From Filimonas effusa (lineage in GTDB: Bacteria; Bacteroidota; Bacteroidia; Chitinophagales; Chitinophagaceae): a DNA stretch of 64,000 bases. The stretch covers positions 1,798,001 to 1,862,000 of the forward strand of contig NZ_SDHZ01000001.1 in assembly GCF_004118675.1 (NCBI RefSeq), given 5' to 3'. Positions within the stretch are counted from its first letter, which is position 1. Each line of letters begins with the position of its first letter. Both the position numbers and the translations under genes were made by a program. This document shows positions 34,222 to 44,144 of this stretch, one piece after another. The notes beneath the pieces were generated by a model, which saw only the letters and a program-made list of their open reading frames with translations, had not been told where the DNA came from and searched no databases.

Positions 34222-37173
34222 CTATCGCAATAGGGTAACCGAACCTGTTTGCCGCGGCTTCCCTTCACCAGGCACGATTATATAGTAATAAGTTCCTGAC
34301 GCCACTGGCTTTCCCTGGTAAGTGCCATTCCACGGCAATGCATATCCTTTCGATTCAAAAACCTTTTGCCCAAAACGGTTGAAGACCTGTAATACCGATG
34401 CCGGGTAACTGTTTAACCCCGGTATCAGCCACAGATCATTCTGCCCATCGTCATTGGGAGAAAATGCATTCGGTACTGTTATCGCCGATAATACAGTAAC
34501 ATATACGCTGTCATGGGCTTCACAAATACCTGATACTACTGTTAAGTAATACCGCCGGCTTACCGGGGGCATCGCATAAGGCATTGCTACCAGGGGATTC
34601 GACAGCTGATCGGCAGGCGACCATCGAATAGCCACGCCTGCTGCAGGACGTACTACACTGGTTAACTGCACCGATGCGCCTTCGAGGATCGTTTTATCAG
34701 GTCCGGCATCTACCTGCGGCTGGGCATATACTGTCAGTTGTTTTATCACTTCTTCCGACTCACAGCCGTTACCACTCGTAACTTTCTGTATAAGATCATA
34801 ATTACCTGCAACGGTAAATTTCTTTGCAGGGTTTGTTTGTACCGATTCATCGCCATTCCCCAGCACCCAATGCCAGCCTGTGATACGGCCACCATTGGCT
34901 GTAGATTCGTCGGTGAGTTTTATTTCCTGTCCGCTGCAGATCTCTGTTGCCGAAAGGCTGAAGCCGCCACCAGGACGTTGTAAAAAAGAAGACAATACTT
35001 TACTGGCGCTGTCGCTGCAACCATCTCCCGCTGCTGCAACCAGCTTTACCTGGTAAGCGCCTGCTGAGGCATAGGTATGTACCGCATCTTTTTCCGTGGC
35101 GGTTGTTCCATCTCCAAAACTCCAGCGATAGGTTGGCGCATTTGCCGTACCGGTATAACTGCTTTGATTGGTGAACCTGGCTTCACTATTGGGCAGGCAG
35201 ATATTCTCAGGCAAGGTAAATGCAACTGCAGGCTTAGCCGCTTCGGCAAGCTTTAGCTCACGTGTAGTATCGGCATAACAGCCGTTCGCAGAATTTACTT
35301 TGAAATACATTTTGTTGCCTGTAACGGCAGTATAGGTATAACTGGCAGTAGCAACGGTAACATCACGTCCGCCACTCCTCCATAACCAGCCTGTGATAGT
35401 GCTGGTATCGGTCGTCGGCGCTTTTTGAAAAGCAACGTCAAAGGGTGCACAGCCTGCAAAGGCATAAGTAAAATCTGCTACCGGGCGATGCCTTGCTTCC
35501 AGGTACCCTGTAAAGGTTTGTGTGTTGGAACAATTCCCTATCACAGGCGTAGTAACCGTAACCTGTATACCGCGCACGCCATCTACTGTAAAGCTGTCGT
35601 AACGCGGTAATCCATAAATATAGTAGGTACGCCCATTTTCCGTAATACTGCTGTCGGCTACAGGACTGTTGATCACCAGGTCCTGGTCGTTATGCGAGAT
35701 GCCCACAGCGCCATTGAAATGCCATTGTATTTTTGTGGGCTTGTATTCTGTTTTCAGCGCCAGCTTAAACAGGCTTCCCCGGCATACCGTTTCCACCAAA
35801 GGCGCCTGGTCTTTTTCCTGCAGCTTTATCATGCCGGTAAGGCTTTGCAACGGCACAAGATTAAAAGCGTAACTCTCATAATCGCCCAGGCCATAGGTTA
35901 TGGCCGTAAAAGGCACTTCGCTTTCTACCGTAACAGCCAGGTCCGAAGCTATCCACCGTTTCACCAATATCGTATAAGCAGGATTATTGGGATGTATATA
36001 CGAATGATCGAAAGTCTTACTGCCGTTCACCGATAATGTATTGGCTCCTGCAGTGGGCACTGCTATCGTCAGATAGTTCTGCATGATAGCAAGCATATAG
36101 CTATTGTGGAAATCAACACGCTTTACAGCCTGTTCTACAGGGCTCAGCACTACCATCTCCGGATCACCGGTACCGTAAGTATTACAGCTTTGCGAGGTCA
36201 TGAACTGAACTACCATTATGGGCTTATCCGCTTCTATCATATCGGCCTCATTACTGGTGTACTCGTAGTAGAGCTGGTTCACCAGGCCGGTTAATGTTGT
36301 TCCATTACGTTTTACAACGGTTGCAGGATCTTTCACCAGTACGCGGTAAATGGCATTGTTGTAACGCAACGGAGAAACAGAGCTCGAAAAGGGAGCTGTT
36401 ACATAGGTTTTACCCCAGGTTTGTTCAGGAGGGATCTGCTGAATGATAAAGTCGGATGTCATGCCGCAGATAGGTGTGCCTATGCTGCCGCTGAAAACAG
36501 CAAAGGGCAGACATTGCCCGTTATCATTGGATACAGATTTAACCACTGTTCCTGTTAACTCGGTACGGTAGGTGGCGCTTTCTATAACATATACCTGGCC
36601 CTTGTTTAAAGTAATGGTATAAGGAACAGCAGCCACATGTCCTGTAGTGGTATTGGCAACGGGTGTTACTTCTATCTTGGTTTTATCCTGCGCCGCAATG
36701 ACGCATACATAACTGTTATTGTCTGAAGGACTGTTGACTGCAGCATAAGAATAGCCCCAGGTTTCCTGCGATAACAACATGGTTCCGCCGGAATAGGCAG
36801 CGCCATAAAAATGGGCATAGCAGGCGATGGGCGCCGTACTGTGAATGTATACATGCCTGTCGTATAATACATCGGAAGTACCTGCCGCACCAACTTCTAC
36901 AAAGTCAGGAATGGCTTCGGTAACAAATGATGCGTTAGCTGGTACCTGGTAAGTTCTTTCCCATACCCTGGTTCCCGACACGGCACGCACTGTAACTGTT
37001 GCCGCTTCTTTTGCGGTACTCAGATCGAGCAGGATGGTAGTATTGGTAATACTACGGGGCTTTACCAGCCAAAAGTCTTTCCCGCGCTGGGAAAGACTTT
37101 GGCCAATAGACTGGTAACTCATGAAACTGAACACCAGCAGTATCAAAACTGGTAATGCTTTTATTTCCTTCAT
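34222..37173 (-). CDS. T9SS type-B surface protein: IgGFc-binding-like domain, PKD repeats, gliding-type C-terminal domain
   Basis: 983 residues. Signal peptide (about 1-24), then a long N-terminal domain like the IgGFc-binding family (LSQRGKDFWLVKPRSITNT, YVIESATYRTELTGTVVKSV, AFNLVPLQSL; about 25-440). Next come PKD-type repeats with YRWSFGDGTTATEKDAVHTY and WHWVLGNGDESVQTNPAKKF. The end is a type-B sorting domain (VPNAFSPNDDGQNDLWLIPG, FNRFGQKVFESKG, WNGTYQGKPVASGTYYYII). Exported through T9SS to the cell surface; an adhesin-like role is probable. It is a close architectural paralogue of the protein at 44145. Confidence 0.9.
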   Translation of the reverse strand: MKEIKALPVLILLVFSFMSYQSIGQSLSQRGKDFWLVKPRSITNTTILLDLSTAKEAATVTVRAVSGTRVWERTYQVPANASFVTEAIPDFVEVGAAGTSDVLYDRHVYIHSTAPIACYAHFYGAAYSGGTMLLSQETWGYSYAAVNSPSDNNSYVCVIAAQDKTKIEVTPVANTTTGHVAAVPYTITLNKGQVYVIESATYRTELTGTVVKSVSNDNGQCLPFAVFSGSIGTPICGMTSDFIIQQIPPEQTWGKTYVTAPFSSSVSPLRYNNAIYRVLVKDPATVVKRNGTTLTGLVNQLYYEYTSNEADMIEADKPIMVVQFMTSQSCNTYGTGDPEMVVLSPVEQAVKRVDFHNSYMLAIMQNYLTIAVPTAGANTLSVNGSKTFDHSYIHPNNPAYTILVKRWIASDLAVTVESEVPFTAITYGLGDYESYAFNLVPLQSLTGMIKLQEKDQAPLVETVCRGSLFKLALKTEYKPTKIQWHFNGAVGISHNDQDLVINSPVADSSITENGRTYYIYGLPRYDSFTVDGVRGIQVTVTTPVIGNCSNTQTFTGYLEARHRPVADFTYAFAGCAPFDVAFQKAPTTDTSTITGWLWRSGGRDVTVATASYTYTAVTGNKMYFKVNSANGCYADTTRELKLAEAAKPAVAFTLPENICLPNSEARFTNQSSYTGTANAPTYRWSFGDGTTATEKDAVHTYASAGAYQVKLVAAAGDGCSDSASKVLSSFLQRPGGGFSLSATEICSGQEIKLTDESTANGGRITGWHWVLGNGDESVQTNPAKKFTVAGNYDLIQKVTSGNGCESEEVIKQLTVYAQPQVDAGPDKTILEGASVQLTSVVRPAAGVAIRWSPADQLSNPLVAMPYAMPPVSRRYYLTVVSGICEAHDSVYVTVLSAITVPNAFSPNDDGQNDLWLIPGLNSYPASVLQVFNRFGQKVFESKGYALPWNGTYQGKPVASGTYYYIIVPGEGKPRQTGSVTLLR

Positions 37174-37221
37174 ATGATATCCCTCTGCTCCTTTATCACC
37201 AATACTTGTTTATTTTAAGAA

Positions 37222-39003
37222 TTACAATACTTTAAGCGCTACCCTTCTGTTTTTCTCTCTTGCTTCAGGAATATCTTTCCCATCCGCTGTTGTCTCTTTC
37301 TCTAATGGGCAACATGCTCCGTATCCTTTTGCTACCAGCCTTTCAGCTGCAATGCCTTCTTTTACGAGGTAGTCGGTACAGGCCTTAGCACGCTGTTCCG
37401 ACAGTTTAAGGTTATAAGCCTCTTTACCGGTACCATCGGTGTGTGCACCGATCTCTATTTTTATATCAGGATGTGCCTGCAGGTAAGCGGCCACTGCTTT
37501 CAGCTGCCCATTGCTGCTTTCATCCAATGCGGCGCTGTTAAACGCAAACAGCACATGCTGTAACAAAGCCCTGTTGTGCTCTACCACTATTTCTTCTTTA
37601 GGCGTTTCCTTTGGCGTAACCGGCGCTGCTGCCACAGGTGTTTCTTTTACTACAGGCGGTGGCGGCGGTTGCAGCTTGTTCACAGCAAATAACTCGAGGC
37701 AGCATGCCGAAGAACGGTCCGAGCTGATGATAGCGTGCTCCAATAACCCATGTGCCTGCTGATTGGTGAAATAGATATCGTCCTTTACGGAGTTTACCGG
37801 GGCACCAAGGTTTACCGGGGCTTCCCAGCTTCCACCTATCTTACCCTTGCTGGCAAAAAGATCAAAGCCCCCCATACCGGTTCTGCCATTGGCTGCAAAC
37901 ACCAGTGTCTCTGATGCCTGGTGATAAAATGGCGCCTGCTCGTCTTCAGCAGTGTTGACCTGGCTTCCGGCATTGACGGCCTTACCTGCAACGCCTTTTG
38001 CATCGAGCGGCGCATACCAGATATCAAACTTCCCGTTCCCTCCCGGCATGTCTGAAGCAAATAACAGGTAAGCCCCGTCGGCAGTTACCTGCGGTTGCCT
38101 GGCGCTGTATCCTTTTGCATTAATGGTAACATTCAGCAATGCAGGTTTGCTCCAGGTATTGCCGCGTTTTTCGCTGCTATACAACACAGATGTTTTCTTA
38201 CCATCTGCCGCTACTTCCCAGGCTGTGAAATAAATACGCTTACCATCGGCACTGAATGTGGCTACGCCCTGCTGATCGAAATTTGTACCGGGAAATTGTA
38301 ATACCGCAGCAGCACCAATCACGTTGTTGGCAACAGGTGCAGTATATAACTGGTTGGTGTAAGTACCCCTGGTTGAGGTATAGGCTAATGTATTACCATC
38401 TACCCATGCTGCCGCATAACTTGCGCCTTCCTTATTCACCGCCGAATCATACTTTTGAATAGTAGTATGTTTATCCGCCGCTGCTAATGACTGCTCTATG
38501 AAACCACAGTTTTCTATTTCCTGTTTCGCCAGCTTTTTATAAGCTTCCTCGCCGTTATAAGACGAAAGGAACTGCTGTTGCTGCTGTTTTGCTTCTGCAT
38601 ATTTGCCATTGGCGCGCAAACATACCGCATACCAGTAACGTGCAAGCGGATATTGCGCCGGCGCTTCTTCCACTATCTGCTGGTACGCTTTCTCTGCATT
38701 GGCATAATAGGTAAGATTACGGTAGCTTTCTGCAAGACGGTAACGTATTTCCATACTGCCCGCACCTTTCTTAACGGCAGCAGCCTGCTTTTGTATGATA
38801 TAAGGCTCATAACCACCCTTTACAGAAGGATGAAGCCCTATATATTTTTCGTAATAAGTTGCAGCCGAATTAAAGTCGCCTTTGGCATAATAATCATCTG
38901 CTGCCTTCTTATAGTTGGCTACATATTGCGCCTGGGTCACTGACACCACACCACAACAAATGGCGGCCAGCATAAAATATCGTATAGGTTGACTGATTCT
39001 CAT
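37222..39003 (-). CDS. OmpA-family protein with TPR and PD40 repeats
   Basis: 593 residues, outer-membrane/periplasmic. After a signal peptide (ending VTQAQ) there are TPR-like helices (about 30-160; ADDYYAKGDFNSAATYYEKY, LAESYRNLTYYANAEKAYQQ), then a WD40-like PD40 beta-propeller (about 190-430; FSADGKRIYFTAWE, TADGAYLLFASDMPGG, FAANGRTGMGGFDLF). A Pro/Glu linker (about 443-470) leads to the OmpA C-terminal peptidoglycan-binding domain (about 470-593; IGAHTDGTGKEAYNLKLSEQ, REKNRRVALKVL). The architecture is typical of T9SS-linked OmpA proteins. It lies between two T9SS substrate/PorP pairs on the same strand, so it may tether them to the cell wall. Confidence 0.92.
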   Translation of the reverse strand: MRISQPIRYFMLAAICCGVVSVTQAQYVANYKKAADDYYAKGDFNSAATYYEKYIGLHPSVKGGYEPYIIQKQAAAVKKGAGSMEIRYRLAESYRNLTYYANAEKAYQQIVEEAPAQYPLARYWYAVCLRANGKYAEAKQQQQQFLSSYNGEEAYKKLAKQEIENCGFIEQSLAAADKHTTIQKYDSAVNKEGASYAAAWVDGNTLAYTSTRGTYTNQLYTAPVANNVIGAAAVLQFPGTNFDQQGVATFSADGKRIYFTAWEVAADGKKTSVLYSSEKRGNTWSKPALLNVTINAKGYSARQPQVTADGAYLLFASDMPGGNGKFDIWYAPLDAKGVAGKAVNAGSQVNTAEDEQAPFYHQASETLVFAANGRTGMGGFDLFASKGKIGGSWEAPVNLGAPVNSVKDDIYFTNQQAHGLLEHAIISSDRSSACCLELFAVNKLQPPPPPVVKETPVAAAPVTPKETPKEEIVVEHNRALLQHVLFAFNSAALDESSNGQLKAVAAYLQAHPDIKIEIGAHTDGTGKEAYNLKLSEQRAKACTDYLVKEGIAAERLVAKGYGACCPLEKETTADGKDIPEAREKNRRVALKVL

Positions 39004-39028
39004 TTAAGATAATTTACTGTTTGGAATA

Positions 39029-40042
39029 CTACAATCTGGGACATACGAAAGGAACGGCATCGGTCTTGGCTTTCTTACGGCCTGTAAACGTAAGCGAGAT
39101 CTCGAAGCTGTTGGCATTGCCTGCCACCTTTGCGAGGTCCGATGTATTGACATCGTAGCTTACTCCCAGCACAAAATTATTGTGGTAAAAACCTATATAA
39201 GGAGAGATCGCATCGTCGAAGCGGTAGTTGGCGCCAAACAGGAAATCAGTAGCATCCGAAGCCTTTAACTGGGCATAAGCGCCGGCCATCTTTTCTTCGG
39301 CCGATCCCTGCTTCATATATAACAGGTTAGGCGTAATGCTAACTACATCGGACAAGTTGATTTTGGCACCGCCGTGAATGGTATAACGCACCGGCATCTT
39401 TTGTCCCTGGCCGCCGGAAATAAACGGATCATCGGGCTGGGTTAAGTGATAAGCCGAAAAACCTGCAAATACATTCACTTTCTTTCCCGGAGTTGCGTCA
39501 AAGTACATGGCGCCGGCACCCGCGTCAAAAGCCATGGCGGAGTTCTTCGACAGGATCTCGTTCATTGGTATGTTCAGGTTTAAACCATTCGCCAGCTCAT
39601 CCCATTGCGCTCCTGTCTGGAATTTTGAAGGGTTGAACTTCCTGTTGATGACTCCACCCGTTAAACCTACTGTAATACGATGGTTGCCATCTCTGCCAAA
39701 ACGTAAGCCGGTATAGGCTACGCTCAGGTAACCGTTCAGGTAGTTGTACGCCCCGCCGGCCGCCGTCTGGTTCATCAGGTTCACACCCAGGTTAATGTTC
39801 TTTGAGGTAACCATATCCGCCGATACACCGGGAGTAGAGAATCCGTTATTGATACTGCCCCACTGGTTGCGGTAGATGCCGGTAACGCGGTAATCACCGT
39901 CGATGGCACCTGTTAATGCAGGGTTAAGCCACAATGGATAAACATAGTACTGCGAAAAATGTGGATCGGTTTGCGCTTTCACCGCTGTGCTGCCCAAACA
40001 GGCAGCCAGCAGTAATATAAACAGGTTCTTATTCTTTTTCAT
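39029..40042 (-). CDS. PorP/SprF-family T9SS outer-membrane protein
   Basis: 337 residues from ATG at 40042 (MKKNKNLFILLLAACLGSTA); a TTG two codons upstream is less likely. Signal peptide ends VKAQ. Family pattern DPHFSQYYVYPLWLNPALTG and GDYRVTGIYRNQWGSINNGF, with strands to SFEISLTFTGRKK and the common ending AVPFVCPRL. It follows the 1326-residue beta-helix substrate by about 20 bases, so it is the presumed SprF-like partner of that protein, and it precedes the OmpA gene by 25 bases. Confidence 0.93.
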   Translation of the reverse strand: MKKNKNLFILLLAACLGSTAVKAQTDPHFSQYYVYPLWLNPALTGAIDGDYRVTGIYRNQWGSINNGFSTPGVSADMVTSKNINLGVNLMNQTAAGGAYNYLNGYLSVAYTGLRFGRDGNHRITVGLTGGVINRKFNPSKFQTGAQWDELANGLNLNIPMNEILSKNSAMAFDAGAGAMYFDATPGKKVNVFAGFSAYHLTQPDDPFISGGQGQKMPVRYTIHGGAKINLSDVVSITPNLLYMKQGSAEEKMAGAYAQLKASDATDFLFGANYRFDDAISPYIGFYHNNFVLGVSYDVNTSDLAKVAGNANSFEISLTFTGRKKAKTDAVPFVCPRL

Positions 40043-40061
40043 AAACAATTTGTTTTGGTAA

Positions 40062-43000
40062 TTAACGGATCAGGCTTAAGCTTCCTTTCGCGCTGGTTGA
40101 GCTGCCACTGGTGAAGGTGAGCTGTACTACATACATGTATACGCCTACAGGTAAAGGTTTGCCATTCTGGGTACCATTCCATCCCTGTTGCTGATCGGTG
40201 GTCTCAAATACTTTTTGTCCCCACTGATTGAAAACCGCCAGGCGCATCCTTTGAATGGTTCTGCCATATACCCTGAACTCATCATTCTTACCATCTCCGT
40301 TTGGAGTGAACATGTTGGGCACAAAATAATTGTAGGTAAGCGTACGTGCAAAAGCGCTGTCCGATACTATCGCCTGGCATTCCAGGTCGGCAGTGGCTTT
40401 TACAACCAGGCTAAGCGTATCTCCGCCATGTAAACCGGTTACAGTATGAGAAAGGCCGGTAGCGCCCGAACTTGGCGTTTCAAAATTCACCCTGTTTCTC
40501 GATACAAGATAACCTTTGGCGCCGGGAACAGCAGTCCAGGTAAAGTTTGCAGTTTCACCCGTAACAGCCGCGGTGACCACTTCGGTGGCCTGCTGCAGTT
40601 TTTCCAATCCTACGGCTTTCATACGTACACGCTGTGCCGTACCGCAACCATTGGCAGCGATGGCTTCAACATAATAGATCAGGCTGTCCTTGGCCGCAAC
40701 AGGTGCAGTAGTGAAGTCTGTACCGGTATGTAAAACCTCCCCTTCCGTGAAGGTAGGATAGAAAGGCGCTGTATACCATTCGTAACGGGCGCTGGTCACT
40801 GCATTGTTCAATTCAAACTTTGCCGTACTGCCGCCGCAAACAGCTATTGAATCCACTTTCAGCTGCGCATTTGCGATATAAGAACAGGAAAACTCGTAAG
40901 CGCCCATATCGGGTGTAGTGGTATTCCTGCGGGTACCAGGGAAATCTCTCTTCACACCTGCCGCAGCACCCTTGCTGCCCAATGCAGCTACGGTTGGTTT
41001 GAAGTTCGCATTCGCCGGATCGCTATAACCAGGATTGATGGCAACCGAGTTAACATCGTAGGTAGAACCTTTCCAGTTGTCAACGGTTTTGTATTGTATA
41101 CCGCCAAGATAACCTGTCCTGATATAATCGGAAGAAAGATCAATAAAGTAATCGTTGTTGTCGGCAATCACTTCCGAGCCGGCAGCCTTCAGGTAAATAG
41201 GGAAGCTCAGCGACGTTACTTTCCTGCGCAGCGTAACAATGTTGTTCCTGAATGCCGTTTTTGGTGAGCTCGCGTTCAAGTAAAGACCATAAGTTTCTCT
41301 TGCTACCGTTTTGGTAGTGTCGTCCAGCGATATTGTATTATGCAGGAAATAAGTATAATCGCAGGCCGACTGCAGGTAGATCGCCGTTTGTTTATTGGAA
41401 CCGTTGAAATTATACATCAGGTTGTTGCTGATGATATTCGGGTTGTCCTCCGTTCCGCTTACACCTCCCATCCTGAAGCAGATCAGTTCATTGGAACTGG
41501 TAGGAAATGCATCGAACAGGTTATGAATTTTGTTACGGCTGATATCGGCGCCTGCTACGCCGGGCGCAATCCAGATAGCGTTTGCACCGCTGTTGACCTT
41601 AATGCTGGGACGGCTGATATCATTACCGGTAATTTTCATATTTACGGCGCCATTAAAATAGATGCCGTAAGTAACAAAGTTCAGAATGGTATTATTGGTA
41701 AAGGCATTATTGTATGCAGGAGCAGTTTCCGATCCTACGAAAAGCACACCATAAGCGCCGCCATCGATGATGTTACTGTCCAGTACGTTATAATCCGATA
41801 ATGAAGTGGCGCTGGTAGAAGTACCACTGCCATTAAGCACAATGCCTCTGATGGTACTGGTGCTGTTATGCGGCATCAGAACAGTACATTTTTCAACGCG
41901 GTTACTATCGGAATTGTTCATGATATGGATACCAAAGGAGTTGCTGGTTGCAGTTCCTTCCACCACCAGGTTGCGGATAATAATGTGTGCAGCATTGTTC
42001 AATGTGAGTACGCCGGGAATAGTGGAAGTAGGCGTAGGATAGGTAAGCTTTTCACCATTACCGTTGAATGTTACCGTATTGGCAGCCGAAGCAAACTTAA
42101 CGGGATTGATATATACCTGCTCTGTATAAGGACCACTGCCTGGCGCTACGTTAAAGCGAACAGGTCCGGCAATACCACAATACAGCTTGTCCAATGCATC
42201 GGCGAAACTTTTAAAGTTAGTGCCGGCAGTAGGCTGCGCTGCGTTGATGGAATAATCACCTGCAGGTAATAACGCATTCACTACTACCTGTACGGGAGTA
42301 GAATAAACAGTAGCCCCTCCGCAGGTTACAGCCGCCCTGTAATAATAGGTTCCGGGAGCCGGTACCAGCTCTGTAGCGGGTGAAGCCAGCACATTGCCGA
42401 AATTACTGAAGCTGCCGGTTGCTGTAGCGCTTACCTGCCATTGATATTGTTGTTGGTTACCTGCTGTATTACTGTTCAGATCAAGCGATACGATACCGCC
42501 TTCACAGGGACGGATCAATGGTATGGTATAAGCAGCATTACCGGCATTCGCAGGAGAGCTGCACGCAGCAGAAGTATATTCATAAGCGCCCAGGTCGGGA
42601 GCAGTTTTACTACGGGTGGTGCCGGCTACGTCGTTATCAACACTTACGTATACGCCACGGTTATCAAGTACTGTTGCAGTAGGTTTGAAATTGCCGGTTG
42701 AAGCGCTTTCAAATGCCGGGTCCTGTGTTATAGTAAGCATATCCAGCGCCGCCACTTCCTGCCAGCGCGCAAGGGTTGTACAGTTCGTGCCGGCGTAGTT
42801 GCCAATATTGGAACTGGTAACTACATAGTCGTTCCTGTTAACATATAAGTTGGTGGGAACAGGGCTCGACAGGCGTATGGCATTCACATTCGACGAACCG
42901 CCGTTGATAACTACAATATTATTGGCGAAATAGATACTGTCGCCGCCACCTTCCCAATGAATACCATATACATCACTGGAGGTGGTGGTTGCATGTACAG

Positions 43001-44042
43001 TATTATGATACATGCGTATGTTGCTGTTGCCTGAAGCGGCGCTTATTGCCTTGAACTTGGCAGTAGCATCGCAGCCATAGATCAGGTTATTCGCCACCAG
43101 CGTATAACGGCCTGGTAAAGGATCGTTCTGGGAGAACCTGATACCCTGGTAGGTAACGCTTTTGGTTGGTGTAACTTTTGTAAAATCATGCAGGCGGTTA
43201 TTGATGATGCGACTGGCAGCTGCATGCACGTTAGACATGATAGCTGTAAAAGTAGACTGATCGCTTGCACCGCTGATATCATTACCCTGGATCAAAGTGC
43301 CATAGGCCCATTTCAAATGAATGCCTGTATTAACAGCGTCAATGATAGTATTGTTGGTGATCTGGTTGTCATCCATTTCAGCGCCATCTTCACTGTTGTT
43401 AAAGCCAATTGCATAGTAGCCGCCGGTAATGGTATTGCCGGTGATGATGTTGTTGTCGCAGTCACCAAATCCATTGGAAGTAGGATCATCGGTACCACCA
43501 ATGATGATGCCGTAAGAGTTCTGGCCATTGATGATACCAGTAGTTGCGGGTACTATTTTGCTGGTGATCTTACAGTTCTTGATAGTGTTGTAATCGGCAT
43601 CCCTGATGATTTGAATACCGGTGCCGAATTCACCTGCCAGGGTCACAATCGTTTCCAGGTTCAGGCCATCTAAAACAACGTACCTGGCACCGTCCAGTTT
43701 AACAACGGCCTGGTTGGTCTTGTCCAGAGAAATTGATTTTATCGTATTGCCATTACCATTGAATGTAATGGTATTGGTAGCCGATGCTCCTGTAACAGGG
43801 CTTATAGTGAGCTGTTCATTATAAGGTCCGCTGTTGGCTGCTACATTAAAGGTAACAGCAGCAGAAACACCATTTGCTGCAAGAGATAAAAGTGCAGCAT
43901 CAAAAGTCTGGAAATTACGGCTACCGGTTGCTACCGCAGCATTAATGGTGTAAGCGCCATTCATGGGCGTTTGCGCCCTTACGCTATTACACCACACAAG
44001 GGTTGCAGAAAGTACTAAAAATACCTGTAGAATTCTTCCCAT
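40062..44042 (-). CDS. T9SS type-B surface protein with two parallel beta-helix domains
   Basis: 1326 residues. Signal peptide ends near VRAQ. Two right-handed beta-helix (NosD/pectate-lyase-like) modules follow, each with the same opening: AYTINAAVATGSRNFQTFDA then GPYNEQLTISPVTGASATNT and TITFNGNGNTI; DYSINAAQPTAGTNFKSFAD then GPYTEQVYINPVKFASAANT and VTFNGNGEKL. Each module ends with TRSKTAPDLGAYEY or TRRNTTTPDMGAYEF. Then Ig-like regions and a type-B sorting domain (VPNMFTPNGDGKNDEFRVYG, FNQWGQKVFETTDQQQGWNG). A surface polysaccharide-binding or lyase-like role is possible. No catalytic residues can be named from sequence alone. Confidence 0.9.
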   Translation of the reverse strand: MGRILQVFLVLSATLVWCNSVRAQTPMNGAYTINAAVATGSRNFQTFDAALLSLAANGVSAAVTFNVAANSGPYNEQLTISPVTGASATNTITFNGNGNTIKSISLDKTNQAVVKLDGARYVVLDGLNLETIVTLAGEFGTGIQIIRDADYNTIKNCKITSKIVPATTGIINGQNSYGIIIGGTDDPTSNGFGDCDNNIITGNTITGGYYAIGFNNSEDGAEMDDNQITNNTIIDAVNTGIHLKWAYGTLIQGNDISGASDQSTFTAIMSNVHAAASRIINNRLHDFTKVTPTKSVTYQGIRFSQNDPLPGRYTLVANNLIYGCDATAKFKAISAASGNSNIRMYHNTVHATTTSSDVYGIHWEGGGDSIYFANNIVVINGGSSNVNAIRLSSPVPTNLYVNRNDYVVTSSNIGNYAGTNCTTLARWQEVAALDMLTITQDPAFESASTGNFKPTATVLDNRGVYVSVDNDVAGTTRSKTAPDLGAYEYTSAACSSPANAGNAAYTIPLIRPCEGGIVSLDLNSNTAGNQQQYQWQVSATATGSFSNFGNVLASPATELVPAPGTYYYRAAVTCGGATVYSTPVQVVVNALLPAGDYSINAAQPTAGTNFKSFADALDKLYCGIAGPVRFNVAPGSGPYTEQVYINPVKFASAANTVTFNGNGEKLTYPTPTSTIPGVLTLNNAAHIIIRNLVVEGTATSNSFGIHIMNNSDSNRVEKCTVLMPHNSTSTIRGIVLNGSGTSTSATSLSDYNVLDSNIIDGGAYGVLFVGSETAPAYNNAFTNNTILNFVTYGIYFNGAVNMKITGNDISRPSIKVNSGANAIWIAPGVAGADISRNKIHNLFDAFPTSSNELICFRMGGVSGTEDNPNIISNNLMYNFNGSNKQTAIYLQSACDYTYFLHNTISLDDTTKTVARETYGLYLNASSPKTAFRNNIVTLRRKVTSLSFPIYLKAAGSEVIADNNDYFIDLSSDYIRTGYLGGIQYKTVDNWKGSTYDVNSVAINPGYSDPANANFKPTVAALGSKGAAAGVKRDFPGTRRNTTTPDMGAYEFSCSYIANAQLKVDSIAVCGGSTAKFELNNAVTSARYEWYTAPFYPTFTEGEVLHTGTDFTTAPVAAKDSLIYYVEAIAANGCGTAQRVRMKAVGLEKLQQATEVVTAAVTGETANFTWTAVPGAKGYLVSRNRVNFETPSSGATGLSHTVTGLHGGDTLSLVVKATADLECQAIVSDSAFARTLTYNYFVPNMFTPNGDGKNDEFRVYGRTIQRMRLAVFNQWGQKVFETTDQQQGWNGTQNGKPLPVGVYMYVVQLTFTSGSSTSAKGSLSLIR

Positions 44043-44144
44043 AGCAATGAATTGGTTTTAAAGCATAAAAATATCTTAACATCCCTCAGTTCAGCCCCCG
44101 GCAAAGTACCTGATTGGAAAATAGTGGAAAACGCCTATGCAACG

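Noticed and set aside
41340-43673. Several long plus-strand open frames opposite the beta-helix gene
   Set aside because: They arise from the repetitive codon pattern of the gene on the other strand; no start context and no family.
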